This document shows, one piece after another, positions 45,199-54,328 of a DNA stretch of 64,000 bases. The DNA is from Lutimonas vermicola (lineage in GTDB: Bacteria; Bacteroidota; Bacteroidia; Flavobacteriales; Flavobacteriaceae). A program made the position numbers and the translations under genes. The stretch spans positions 1 to 64,000 of the forward strand of contig NZ_JBCDNA010000001.1 in assembly GCF_038433205.1 (NCBI RefSeq), written 5' to 3'. The notes under the pieces are model-generated. The model did no database searches. It saw only the letters and a program-made list of their open reading frames with translations, and was not told the origin of the DNA. Each line of letters opens with the position of its first letter. Position 1 is the first letter of the stretch.

Positions 45199-46644
45199 AT
45201 GAAATTAATGAAAAGTTACGAGGAACAATTATCTCTCGAAGTAGAGCAAAGAAGAATGACTGTTGAACTGATCAAATTGATCAGCGATTTATGGTATGAA
45301 AACAACATAGAATTATTGTTATTCAGAAATCAGCTCATTGACAGGAATGCCAGTGAAATATTGAATTTACTTGACTATGCCAAGGAATTTGTTCAAAAGC
45401 CGATTTCAATAAGCAATGTGTTAAAAATAGCTAAAAAGATAAGGGAAATGGACCTTCCCCCGGCTAAAATAGATATCGGAAAGCTGGCATATGTTTTTCA
45501 TTTGACCGGCGAGACTGATATGGAGGATTTTGTGCTTAAAAAATTAGGGGATGCCCATAATAAAAATGGCATCAAACCTAAAGATGTTGTGTTGTACGGG
45601 TTTGGTAGAATTGGAAGATTGCTTGCCAGAGAGCTTATGTCACGAACGGGCAAGGGAGTTCAAATGAGGCTGAGGGCCATCGTTACCCGTGGGCAGATCA
45701 CAAAAGAAGTACTGGAGAAAAGGGCATCCATGTTGAGAAAAGATTCGGTCCATGGCTATTTTAAAGGTTCGGTTAAGGTCGATTTTGAACAGCAGGCCCT
45801 GATTATTAACGGGACAACAGTATTTGTGATATCGGCCGATGGTCCTGAAGACCCGGATTATACCAAATACGGTATTCGGGATGCCTTGATCATTGATAAC
45901 ACAGGTGCCTTTAGAACCGAAGAGGCATTGTCGAGACATCTTAAAGCCAAAGGAGCGGATAAGGTCTTGCTCACTGCGCCTGGAATAGGAAATGTTCCAA
46001 ATATTGTCTACGGAGTAAACCAGCATCATTTTGATCCTGATAAACACAGTGTCTTTTCGGCAGCATCCTGCACAACAAATGCCATTACTCCGGTATTGAA
46101 AGTGGTTAACGATACCCTGGGCATAAAACATGGTCACATTGAAACTATCCACGCCTATACCAACGACCAGAATCTGGTTGACAATATGCATAAAAAATAC
46201 AGAAGAGGCAGGGCAGCAGCCCTAAACATGGTCATCACCGAAACCGGGGCTGGAAAAGCAGTATCAAAGGCAGTTCCCGAATTGGCGGGGAAATTGACTT
46301 CCAATGCCATAAGAGTTCCAGTTCCAAACGGTTCCCTTGCCATTCTAAATTTAAATTTGCAGACCAAAACGAGCAAAGAGGATTTGAATGCCATAATGAA
46401 AAAATATGCATTGGAAGGAGATCTTGTTGAACAGATCAGGTATTCTCTCAGTAACGAACTGGTTTCATCTGATATCGTTGGCACTCTTGAGCCCGCCATA
46501 TTTGACAGCCATGCGACGATAGTGTCAAAAGGAGGCGATAATGCACTGCTTTATGTATGGTACGATAATGAATATGGCTATAGCCATCAGGTTTTGGGCT
46601 TGGCAAAATATATTGCAAAAGTGAGAAGATTCGCTTATTATTAA
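45199..46644 (+). CDS. gap: glyceraldehyde-3-phosphate dehydrogenase, long form
   Basis: NAD(P)-dependent oxidation of glyceraldehyde-3-phosphate, 481 residues. The GAPDH core starts near residue 130 (DVVLYGFGRIGRLLARELM) and has the catalytic Cys in SAASCTTNAITPVLK and the C-terminal WYDNEYGYSHQ. The first ~130 residues are an extra helical region not found in the common 335-residue enzyme; long forms like this are known in Bacteroidota and some Gammaproteobacteria. ATG 45199 is chosen because the upstream extension crosses a terminator. Cofactor preference and direction (glycolytic or gluconeogenic) are not evident. Confidence 0.93.
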   Translation: MKLMKSYEEQLSLEVEQRRMTVELIKLISDLWYENNIELLLFRNQLIDRNASEILNLLDYAKEFVQKPISISNVLKIAKKIREMDLPPAKIDIGKLAYVFHLTGETDMEDFVLKKLGDAHNKNGIKPKDVVLYGFGRIGRLLARELMSRTGKGVQMRLRAIVTRGQITKEVLEKRASMLRKDSVHGYFKGSVKVDFEQQALIINGTTVFVISADGPEDPDYTKYGIRDALIIDNTGAFRTEEALSRHLKAKGADKVLLTAPGIGNVPNIVYGVNQHHFDPDKHSVFSAASCTTNAITPVLKVVNDTLGIKHGHIETIHAYTNDQNLVDNMHKKYRRGRAAALNMVITETGAGKAVSKAVPELAGKLTSNAIRVPVPNGSLAILNLNLQTKTSKEDLNAIMKKYALEGDLVEQIRYSLSNELVSSDIVGTLEPAIFDSHATIVSKGGDNALLYVWYDNEYGYSHQVLGLAKYIAKVRRFAYY

Positions 46645-46726
46645 CATGAATTATATAGGGATTGTTTGCCTAAGTTGGTAAAAGATTTTTATTTTTACCA
46701 TTCTCAAGTTCTTAAACTAAGCCCCT

Positions 46727-47878
46727 ATGAAAAAAATATACTTACTATTTATAGTATTTTTCTTGATCATCCTGTCTTGTGATAAAAATAAACAAGCCAA
46801 AGTGGTGCTTCCACAGCCTTTCCAGGTTTACGAAATCAAAACGAAAACGGTACCTATTTATGATGAATTTGTCGGACAGGTTTATGGCGAAAAGGATATT
46901 CCCATAAGAGCAAGGGTTGTTGGGTTTTTAGAGGGGATCCATTTTCTTGAAGGGCAAGGGGTTAAAAAAGGCCAGTTGCTCTATTCGATTGATCCCGATC
47001 CCCTGCAAGAGGAAGTGGCTGCCCAAAAAAGTATGGTCGCTCAGGCCCAGACAGTATTGGTTCAGGCTGAAAGTGATTTAAAAAGGATAGAGCCTTTGGC
47101 AGAAATGTCTGCAGTGAGTGAACAGGAACTGGATATGGCAACCTCGAAAAGAGATGCTGCCATTTCGGGTTTAGAAGCAGCAAAGGCTAATCTTAATATA
47201 GCAAAGATTAATCTTGGATATGCTAAAATGTACGCACCTATTGAAGGTATCATTGGAAAAACGCTTGCCAGAGAAGGTGAATTTGTCGGAAAGGACCCTA
47301 ACCCGGTCATTTTGAACACAGTATCGCAGCTCCGTTCAGTAAGGGTTCAGTTCTTTTTATCTGAAAATGATTACCTGAGGATTGCTAGAGAATATACGCT
47401 GCGCACGAAAAATAAAATGGAGACCAAAAGCGATTCGATTGATTTACAATTAATCCTTGCCGATGGTTCTGTTTATCCTCATAAAGGAAAGATGGATTTC
47501 ATTGACCGCAACGTTGATGCCAGCACAGGGGCTATCTTACTTCAAGCTTCTTTCCCAAATCCTGATCGATTGATCCGTCCCGGCCAGTTTGCCAGGGTAA
47601 AAGCAAAAATAAGAGAGGCAAAAGATGCCGTTTTGATTCCGCAAAAATGTGCCAGAGAACTTCAGGGCCAGTATTCGGTATTTTTAGTGAATGCCGAAAA
47701 CAAACTGGAGGCAAGACAAATTGCAGTAGGCGAAAAAATAGGAGAGTTCTTTATTATCAAGGAAGGATTACAAAGTGGTGATAAGATTATTTTGGAAGGT
47801 GTTCAAAAGGCTCGATCTGATATGGAAATCATTCCGGAGCTAACAGAATTTGTTAGCCAGCAAAAACCACAAGTGTAG
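46727..47878 (+). CDS. RND efflux periplasmic adaptor (membrane fusion protein)
   Basis: Lipid-anchored adaptor of 383 residues that links an RND pump to its outer-membrane channel. A signal peptide ends in lipobox ILSC. The biotinyl-lipoyl-like halves (PIRARVVGFLEGIHFLEGQGVKKGQLLY and YAKMYAPIEGIIG), a coiled hairpin of about 105-160 and a beta-barrel domain are in the usual order. First gene of a three-gene pump operon; three bases separate it from the permease gene. Confidence 0.95.
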   Translation: MKKIYLLFIVFFLIILSCDKNKQAKVVLPQPFQVYEIKTKTVPIYDEFVGQVYGEKDIPIRARVVGFLEGIHFLEGQGVKKGQLLYSIDPDPLQEEVAAQKSMVAQAQTVLVQAESDLKRIEPLAEMSAVSEQELDMATSKRDAAISGLEAAKANLNIAKINLGYAKMYAPIEGIIGKTLAREGEFVGKDPNPVILNTVSQLRSVRVQFFLSENDYLRIAREYTLRTKNKMETKSDSIDLQLILADGSVYPHKGKMDFIDRNVDASTGAILLQASFPNPDRLIRPGQFARVKAKIREAKDAVLIPQKCARELQGQYSVFLVNAENKLEARQIAVGEKIGEFFIIKEGLQSGDKIILEGVQKARSDMEIIPELTEFVSQQKPQV

Positions 47879-47881
47879 GCC

Positions 47882-50800
47882 ATGGCAGAAGATAAAGGAA
47901 ACTTTTTTGTTCGTAGGCCGATTGTAGCGATGGTGATAGCCATTGTAATCGTGATAGTAGGTTCGGTGTCTTTGATAGGGCTTCCCATTGAACAGTACCC
48001 TAATCTCACGCCACCCATAGTGCAGGTTCGAGGGACTTATACCGGGGCAAATGCCATGAATGTGGAAGAATCCATGGCGACGCCTTTGGAACAACAGATC
48101 AATGGGGTAGATAATATGATTTATATGCAATCAACCAATGCCAATGATGGTACCATGGTGATTGATGTGTCATTTAATGTTGGAACCGATCCCGATATGA
48201 ATACAGTATTGGCTCAGAACCGTGTTTCCGCGGCAACGGCAAAACTTCCGGAATCCGTCAAAAAGTATGGGGTGACTACTGAAAAGTCCCTGCCCAATAT
48301 TTTGATGTTGATCACTTTGACTTCGGATGGCCGTTACGACCAGGATTTTTTAGGGAATTATGCTTTAATCAATATAAAAGATCAGTTGGCAAGGATAAAA
48401 GGAATTGGAAGGGTGAATGTGATGGGGGCAGCAGATTATTCTATGCGTATCTGGATCAAGCCTGATCGATTGGCTAAAATGGGGCTGACTGTTCCCGAGA
48501 TTATCAAAGCGATAAATGAACAAAATGTTATCGTACCAGGAGGTAAGTTTGGGGCCGAGCCTTCTCCGCCTGGAACAGAATTTACTTATACGGTTCGTTT
48601 ACCTGAAAGATTTAATTCTCCGGAAGCCTTTGGAGAAATCGTGGTTCGAACGAATTCGGATGGTTCCCAGATAAAAATGAAAGACATTGCCACCATTAAC
48701 CTTGGCGTTGAAACCTATAATATGTTTCCAAGGTTGAATGGAAAGACTGCTGCGATTATAGCGCTTTATCAGGCTCCCGGATCCAATGCAGTGGAATTGG
48801 CGGAGCAGGTCATCGAAAATATGGAAGGACTTCAATCGAGTTTTCCCGAAAGTATAGAATATGATGTGTCGCTTGATTCAACTGCACCCATTACGGCAGG
48901 GATCAAAGATATTGTCGTCACCCTGATTATAGCCCTTTTGCTTGTTGTTTTGGTGGTATTCATTTTTATTCAGGATTGGAGGGCCACACTTATTCCTACC
49001 CTTGCGATACCGGTATCTCTTATTGGCGCTTTTATGTTTTTCCCTGCACTGGGATTTACCATTAACGTACTTTCCTTATTGGGTCTTGTGCTGGCCATTG
49101 GTATCGTGGTTGATGATGCGATTGTAGTTGTGGAAGCCGTACAGGTGAATATAGAGAAAGGTATGACCGCTAAAGAAGCCACTTTTGATGCCATGAGAAA
49201 AGTAACGGCACCTGTTATTGCTACAACGCTGGTATTGATAGCAGTATTTATACCTGTAGCCGGTATGTCCGGAATTACGGGGCTACTCTATCAACAATTT
49301 GCTATAACCATTGTGGTTTCAGTGATCGTATCCTCGGTAAATGCCTTGACTTTAAGTCCTGCGCTATGCTCCTTATTATTAAAAAAGCCGGTAAAGTACG
49401 GCGGGCTGCTTGGTTGGTTCTTTGCAAAGTTTAATAAAGGAATGGACAGAACCACTGAATCCTATATGAGTTTTACCAATATCATGGGAAGAAAACTCAA
49501 GAGAGGAGTTGTTTTTATTCTGTTGATGACAGTTGGTGCAGGCGTGTTTGGATATCTCGTTCCCGGCGGGTTTATACCGGCCGAGGATATGGGTTATTAC
49601 TTCGTGAATTTACAGTTGCCCGATGCGGCTTCCCTTCAGAGGACAAATGAAATATCAAAAGAAGTGGAAGAAATCCTAATGGAGTTTCCTGAAGTTGAGT
49701 ATGTAACGTCTGCACCGGGATTTTCGATGCTTTCAGGGGCGATGACATCAAATTCGGGTTTTCTGTTTGCCTCTTTAAAACCCTGGGATGAAAGATCGGC
49801 GACAGCTGAAGAAATGGTGATGAAATCGAACAGGGCACTCATACAAAAAATTAAAGGAGCGCAGGTATTTGCATTTGGGCCACCTGCCATCCCTGGTTTG
49901 GGTAATGGTTCAGGATATAGCATTATGCTTCAGGATCGGGGAGGGAATACGCCAAATTATCTCGCTGAAAATACCGTGAAGTTTATACAGGCTGCCAACG
50001 CCAGGCCTGAAATAGGAAGCGCCTTTACGACTTTTCAGGCGAATGTGCCTCAGCGCTATATGGATATCGATAGAGAGAAAGCCCTGAAATTGGGAATTAA
50101 CCTAAACGACTTATACACTACCGTTGGGGCTTTTATGGGTGGATCCTACGTGAATGACTTTACACGATTCGGGAGATTGTATAAAACCTACATTCAGGCA
50201 GAGCCGGCATACAGGGTGGATGAAAGTCAAATGAATAATTTCTTTATAAGAAATATTGAAGGCAATATGGTGCCCTTGGGCACAGTGGCGACAATAAAGC
50301 CTATTGCCGGTCCGGATTATACCATGAGGTTTAATTTATTCAGATCTGTTGAGGTAACAGGGGCTCCCGCACCGGGATTTACTTCTAATCAAGCGAGAGA
50401 AGCATTAAAAGAAGTTGCAGCTGAGGTTTTACCTTCGGATATGAGTTATGCCTGGAACGCCATGTCTTTTCAGGAAGAAAAGGCCTCGGGCTCTTTGATG
50501 ATGATCCTGACTTTTTCTCTTGTCTTTGTATTCCTCATTTTATCGGCCCAATATGAAAGCTGGTCCCTGCCATTGAGTATTTTACTAGGAACGCCTTTTG
50601 CGATTTTCGGAGCACTGTTTGCCTTATGGGCGGCCAGACTCGTGAGCCCAACTTTTGAGAACAATATTTTTGCTCAGGTTTCTTTTGTAATGTTAATAGG
50701 AATGGCAGCCAAAAATGCCATTTTAATTGTTGAATTTGCCAATGAAGAATTTCAGGGAGGATTGAGTTTATATGACGCCGCCATGAAAGCTGCAAAATCA

Positions 50801-51055
50801 AGGTTTAGACCTATTTTGATGACGGCATTTTCATTTATTCTTGGTGTATTTCCTTTGGTTATTGCTTCAGGATCCGGTGCCGAAGCAAGAAAAGTAATGG
50901 GTATGGCACTTTTAGGAGGTATGACGCTGGCTACTTTCCTTGGGGTGTTCCTATATCCTATGCTGTTTATCTTAATAGGAAAGGTTTTCGGTTATGAGAA
51001 GCAAAGAGATCGGCAATTAGCGCTTGAGGGAGAATCTACAAACACAGAAGCATGA
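47882..51055 (+). CDS. RND efflux permease, HAE1 (AcrB-like) family
   Basis: Proton-driven inner-membrane pump of 1057 residues. The N-terminal FFVRRPIVAMVIAIVIVIVG, the TM4 acidic pair in IGIVVDDAIVVVE, and the TM10 lysine in MAAKNAILIVEFANEE form the proton relay of HAE1 pumps. Two large periplasmic loops lie between membrane segments. Probable substrates are hydrophobic or amphiphilic drugs, detergents or metabolites. The end overlaps the channel gene by 4 bases. Confidence 0.97.
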   Translation: MAEDKGNFFVRRPIVAMVIAIVIVIVGSVSLIGLPIEQYPNLTPPIVQVRGTYTGANAMNVEESMATPLEQQINGVDNMIYMQSTNANDGTMVIDVSFNVGTDPDMNTVLAQNRVSAATAKLPESVKKYGVTTEKSLPNILMLITLTSDGRYDQDFLGNYALINIKDQLARIKGIGRVNVMGAADYSMRIWIKPDRLAKMGLTVPEIIKAINEQNVIVPGGKFGAEPSPPGTEFTYTVRLPERFNSPEAFGEIVVRTNSDGSQIKMKDIATINLGVETYNMFPRLNGKTAAIIALYQAPGSNAVELAEQVIENMEGLQSSFPESIEYDVSLDSTAPITAGIKDIVVTLIIALLLVVLVVFIFIQDWRATLIPTLAIPVSLIGAFMFFPALGFTINVLSLLGLVLAIGIVVDDAIVVVEAVQVNIEKGMTAKEATFDAMRKVTAPVIATTLVLIAVFIPVAGMSGITGLLYQQFAITIVVSVIVSSVNALTLSPALCSLLLKKPVKYGGLLGWFFAKFNKGMDRTTESYMSFTNIMGRKLKRGVVFILLMTVGAGVFGYLVPGGFIPAEDMGYYFVNLQLPDAASLQRTNEISKEVEEILMEFPEVEYVTSAPGFSMLSGAMTSNSGFLFASLKPWDERSATAEEMVMKSNRALIQKIKGAQVFAFGPPAIPGLGNGSGYSIMLQDRGGNTPNYLAENTVKFIQAANARPEIGSAFTTFQANVPQRYMDIDREKALKLGINLNDLYTTVGAFMGGSYVNDFTRFGRLYKTYIQAEPAYRVDESQMNNFFIRNIEGNMVPLGTVATIKPIAGPDYTMRFNLFRSVEVTGAPAPGFTSNQAREALKEVAAEVLPSDMSYAWNAMSFQEEKASGSLMMILTFSLVFVFLILSAQYESWSLPLSILLGTPFAIFGALFALWAARLVSPTFENNIFAQVSFVMLIGMAAKNAILIVEFANEEFQGGLSLYDAAMKAAKSRFRPILMTAFSFILGVFPLVIASGSGAEARKVMGMALLGGMTLATFLGVFLYPMLFILIGKVFGYEKQRDRQLALEGESTNTEA

Positions 51056-52638
51056 GAAAGAAACTAAAAAATATCGCGCTTATCCTGATCTTTGCAGGAA
51101 TTTCATTTTCCTGTAAAGTAGGGCCGAATTTTCAGAAACCTGAAGATGAAACTCCACAAAGCTTCAGGTACACCAATAATGCAACAGACAGTATCATTAA
51201 TTTAAAATGGTGGGAATTATTTCACGACCCTGTTCTTGATACTTTGATTGCCACTGCCTTGCGAGAGAATAAAAACCTGTTAATTGCTGCGAGCAGAATT
51301 GAACAGGCCAGGGCCAACGTAAAGTTTAACAAAGCTGATATGGGTCCTAAAATAGGGCTGCAGGGAGATGCCGGGGCGACCAATCAACTATTTAATATTC
51401 CCGGCGATAATACTTTTGAAAGTTATGGTGCGGCCGGAACCTTTAGTTGGGAACTCGATTTTTGGGGCAAGTTCAGGAGAAGTACTGAGGCTGCCAAAGC
51501 GGATATGTTAGCCTCCTTTTATGGTAAGCGAGCCATAGAAATTGCTTTAATCTCTGAAGTGGCCACAAATTATTTTCAATTACTCGATTATAAGATGCGA
51601 TTAGCAATCTCTGAAAGTACTTTGAACCTGAGGGATAGTACACTTCAAATTATTCAAGCCAGATTTGATAAAGGATATACCCATATCATTGATGTAAACC
51701 AGGCGGAGATTCAAAAAGGAATCACCCAGGCCTCTGTTCCCAGATTCAAAAGATTTGTAGCGTTTACAGAGAATAATTTGAGTTTGTTGATGGGCAGAAA
51801 CATGAATGAAGTACTGACCTTTAAAGATTTAGCCGACTATAAGATACCCGATTCAATTCCGACCGGTATTCCCTCGGAAATCTTGCAGAGAAGGCCTGAT
51901 ATTTTGCAATCAGAACAAATGTATAAAGCCCAAAATGCGCGTATTGGAGTTGCTCAGGCCCTTCGGTTTCCTTCTATAAGCCTTACAGGCCTGCTCGGAC
52001 TCGGAAGTGCTGACCTGTCTGATTTGGTTTCAAATGGTTTGGGTTGGAGCGCAGGTGCCAGTTTACTTGGACCGGTCTTTGAATGGGGTAAAAATGCCAG
52101 AAGGGTGGATATTGAAAGAGAATTAGCCAAACAGTATCTGTACGACTATGAAAATACCGTATTGACTGCCTTACTGGAAGTGGATAATTCTTTGATTGAA
52201 TTATCGACGTATCGCGAGGAATTGATAGCAAACGAAATGAAAATGAGAGCTGCAAAAAATGCAAGCAGCCTTTCAAGACAACGCTATTATCAAGGGGTTA
52301 CCAGTTATCTGGAAGTAATGGAAAACCAGCGTCAGGAATTTGATGCCCGATTGGCCTTTAGCGAAAATTACCAGGCATTATTATCTTCTTATATAGGGTT
52401 GTACAAATCTCTGGGAGGAGGTTGGGTTAGTGAAGCTGAACTCGAAAAATATGCGGCACAGGTTGCAGAAGATCAAAATGTTGATGTGAATAGCATTAAC
52501 AGAGATTCACTGTACTATGCCGGGCAAGTGGTAGATTATTACCTGACTCCGGAACAACAACAGCAACGTAAGTCGGAAAGGAAAAGGCTTCTGGAGGAAG
52601 AAAGAGAAGCAAGAAAGCAAGCCAGAAGAAGCAAATAG
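51052..52638 (+). CDS. outer-membrane efflux channel, TolC/NodT family
   Basis: Outer-membrane lipoprotein of 528 residues that completes the tripartite pump. The lipobox is SFSC, followed by KVGPNFQKPEDETP, typical of NodT-type channels. Two OEP repeats with long helices follow. The C-terminal ~30 residues are an unusual highly charged, Gln/Glu/Arg-rich tail (QQQQRKSERKRLLEEE) that should be a periplasmic helix. An intrinsic terminator ends the operon. No regulator adjoins it. Confidence 0.95.
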   Translation: MRKKLKNIALILIFAGISFSCKVGPNFQKPEDETPQSFRYTNNATDSIINLKWWELFHDPVLDTLIATALRENKNLLIAASRIEQARANVKFNKADMGPKIGLQGDAGATNQLFNIPGDNTFESYGAAGTFSWELDFWGKFRRSTEAAKADMLASFYGKRAIEIALISEVATNYFQLLDYKMRLAISESTLNLRDSTLQIIQARFDKGYTHIIDVNQAEIQKGITQASVPRFKRFVAFTENNLSLLMGRNMNEVLTFKDLADYKIPDSIPTGIPSEILQRRPDILQSEQMYKAQNARIGVAQALRFPSISLTGLLGLGSADLSDLVSNGLGWSAGASLLGPVFEWGKNARRVDIERELAKQYLYDYENTVLTALLEVDNSLIELSTYREELIANEMKMRAAKNASSLSRQRYYQGVTSYLEVMENQRQEFDARLAFSENYQALLSSYIGLYKSLGGGWVSEAELEKYAAQVAEDQNVDVNSINRDSLYYAGQVVDYYLTPEQQQQRKSERKRLLEEEREARKQARRSK

Positions 52639-52662
52639 TTTCTAAAAGTGTAACTTGAAATT

Positions 52663-52691
52663 AAAATGGCAGTGCAAAGCACTGCCATTTT
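52663..52691. terminator. intrinsic terminator of the efflux operon
   Basis: AAAATGGCAGTGC (52663-52675) pairs perfectly with GCACTGCCATTTT (52679-52691) around a 3-base loop. It may serve both the efflux operon and the convergent sulfur operon. Confidence 0.92.
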
Positions 52692-52751
52692 TAATCAAAA
52701 TCAACACTAAAAAAAATATATTGCTACAAAAGTAGCCTGGTAATCAAAATT

Positions 52752-53255
52752 TTAAGTAAATATAATTTGTGTTCTGTCACCGTCACAAAGACCATAGAAG
52801 TCACCAATTGTGATGATTGAATCCACTTCGTCACTAAGGTCTTCTTTTTCTAATTTGAACATATCAACAGCAAGCTTGCACGCATAAATCATTCCACCTC
52901 CTGCAGTAATCATTTCAAGAAATTCATCAACCGGAGGCATGTCGAGCTCTTCCATTTGATGTCTCATCATTTTTGACACTCCGGCTTCAACTCCGGGCAA
53001 TCCTCCTAACATGGTTGGAAAAGGAAGGCCACCGGGCATACGCATAGCCGGATTCCCTGTTGTGGCTGTATGAAGGCCATTCATTCTGTCTTTTGTAATA
53101 CCGTCAAGGCCAAAGAAGGTGAAAAATACGTTCGTTTCAATACCTTCCATTACGGCACCATTGGCCATCACTAAAGTCGCATATACATCTTCCAAAGATC
53201 CCTTGGCACAGATAATACAAACTTTTTCTAAAGGTTTTTTTTCTTCTGAACTCAT
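52752..53255 (-). CDS. DsrE/DsrF/DrsH-like sulfur carrier protein
   Basis: A 167-residue protein of the DsrE2-like branch, which carries sulfane sulfur as a persulfide. The typical block GGGMIYACKLAVDMF contains the conserved candidate Cys. Other cysteines are VCIICAKG near the N-terminus and GLCDGD near the C-terminus. MRMPGGLPFPTMLGGLPGVE is a conserved loop in the family. It is the last gene of the sqr-DUF1641-tusE-dsrE unit, 33 bases after tusE, and probably exchanges sulfur with that carrier. Confidence 0.85.
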   Translation of the reverse strand: MSSEEKKPLEKVCIICAKGSLEDVYATLVMANGAVMEGIETNVFFTFFGLDGITKDRMNGLHTATTGNPAMRMPGGLPFPTMLGGLPGVEAGVSKMMRHQMEELDMPPVDEFLEMITAGGGMIYACKLAVDMFKLEKEDLSDEVDSIITIGDFYGLCDGDRTQIIFT

Positions 53256-53288
53256 CTTGTTATATTTTTGTTATCATTTAATTCCTTA

Positions 53289-53600
53289 TTATACACAACT
53301 GGCTGGTTTAGGAATTCCAGCGATTTTTGCTGAGAATTTCAAAGGGCCTTTTGGAAATAATTTGTACAATCCTTTGATATCTGTAATACCTGATTTACCC
53401 ACTTTCCTAATGCTCAGTGCCTCTCCAGCTTCAGTTTTTTCACGCAAATAATTTAATACTTCAAAGTGTTTGTCTGTTAATTCGATGCCTACTTCACTTG
53501 CGATTTCTTTTGCAATATCCTCATTCCATTCATTCATGTTTTCAAGATATCCTTCTTCTGACACATTTACTTGTGTTCCTGCGATTGTTTTTAAAGCCAT
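53289..53600 (-). CDS. tusE: TusE/DsrC-type sulfur relay carrier
   Basis: A 103-residue protein of the TusE/DsrC/DsvC family, a cytoplasmic carrier with persulfide on a cysteine of the flexible C-terminal arm. Here the arm ends PKPASCV, with the single penultimate Cys (C102). The second arm Cys found in true DsrC about ten residues upstream is absent, so it is TusE-like and cannot form the intramolecular trisulfide of dissimilatory DsrC. WNEDIAKEIASEVGIELTDKHFEVL is the typical core. It sits between the DUF1641 and DsrE-like genes. Confidence 0.9.
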   Translation of the reverse strand: MALKTIAGTQVNVSEEGYLENMNEWNEDIAKEIASEVGIELTDKHFEVLNYLREKTEAGEALSIRKVGKSGITDIKGLYKLFPKGPLKFSAKIAGIPKPASCV

Positions 53601-53632
53601 AATTCTATTATTTATGTTATTTATTTGATTGT

Positions 53633-54313
53633 TTATTCTTTGATGTCTACATCTTTTGAAACATTTTTCATAAAGGTGATACCGTAGCCCAGTGCTTTTT
53701 TCATTTCAGGACTGTTCATTTCACGCATCAACTTCCATACGGAGTAAGAAGGCACGCTTTCGGTTTCCATACTGTTAAACGCTTTTATGGCGTTTTGCAT
53801 GATATTCAATACCTCGGGCTGAGTCATTTCTTTAATAATCGTCAAAATCGAGACAATACTGTTTGCCAGTTCTTTGAGATCCTCAGGGCTAAAGCCTTTG
53901 ATAACGTTATCAATTACAGGTCCGATTTCTCTTATAAAGTCAAAGTAACCTTTTTGTTCAAGGGTATTCATTTGCTTTGTAAAGTCAATGATCACTTCAT
54001 TTGCAATCGGGCCTACCTCCTTACCAAGATCCACCGCCATTTCAAGGGTGTCCATAACGGTTTTGATATTCCCTATATTTCTTAAAACTGACACGGCCAA
54101 TCCGGTCAATTCAGAAGGGTCAATTTCCACCTGTCTCTTGTCGAGTTCGATTACAGTTGAATCATAGGCATCTTTTCCTATAATGCTAAGGTCCCCAACA
54201 AGGTCTTCCACCATGTTGGCCTGTAATTTTTGTTGATGTACATACCCCAGGATCAGATCCAGTTTTTTGTCCAGCGCATCAATTTGCATTTGTATATTCT
54301 TGTCTTCCATCAC
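53633..54313 (-). CDS. DUF1641 protein
   Basis: A 226-residue, largely helical protein with no cysteine and no membrane segment. DUF1641 proteins are often found beside, or fused to, SQR-like flavoproteins, and a role as their partner or membrane adaptor is suspected but not shown. It lies 15 bases after the sqr-like gene. An ATG one codon in is an alternative start. Confidence 0.82.
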   Translation of the reverse strand: MMEDKNIQMQIDALDKKLDLILGYVHQQKLQANMVEDLVGDLSIIGKDAYDSTVIELDKRQVEIDPSELTGLAVSVLRNIGNIKTVMDTLEMAVDLGKEVGPIANEVIIDFTKQMNTLEQKGYFDFIREIGPVIDNVIKGFSPEDLKELANSIVSILTIIKEMTQPEVLNIMQNAIKAFNSMETESVPSYSVWKLMREMNSPEMKKALGYGITFMKNVSKDVDIKE

Positions 54314-54328
54314 TAGTATCTATTGAGG

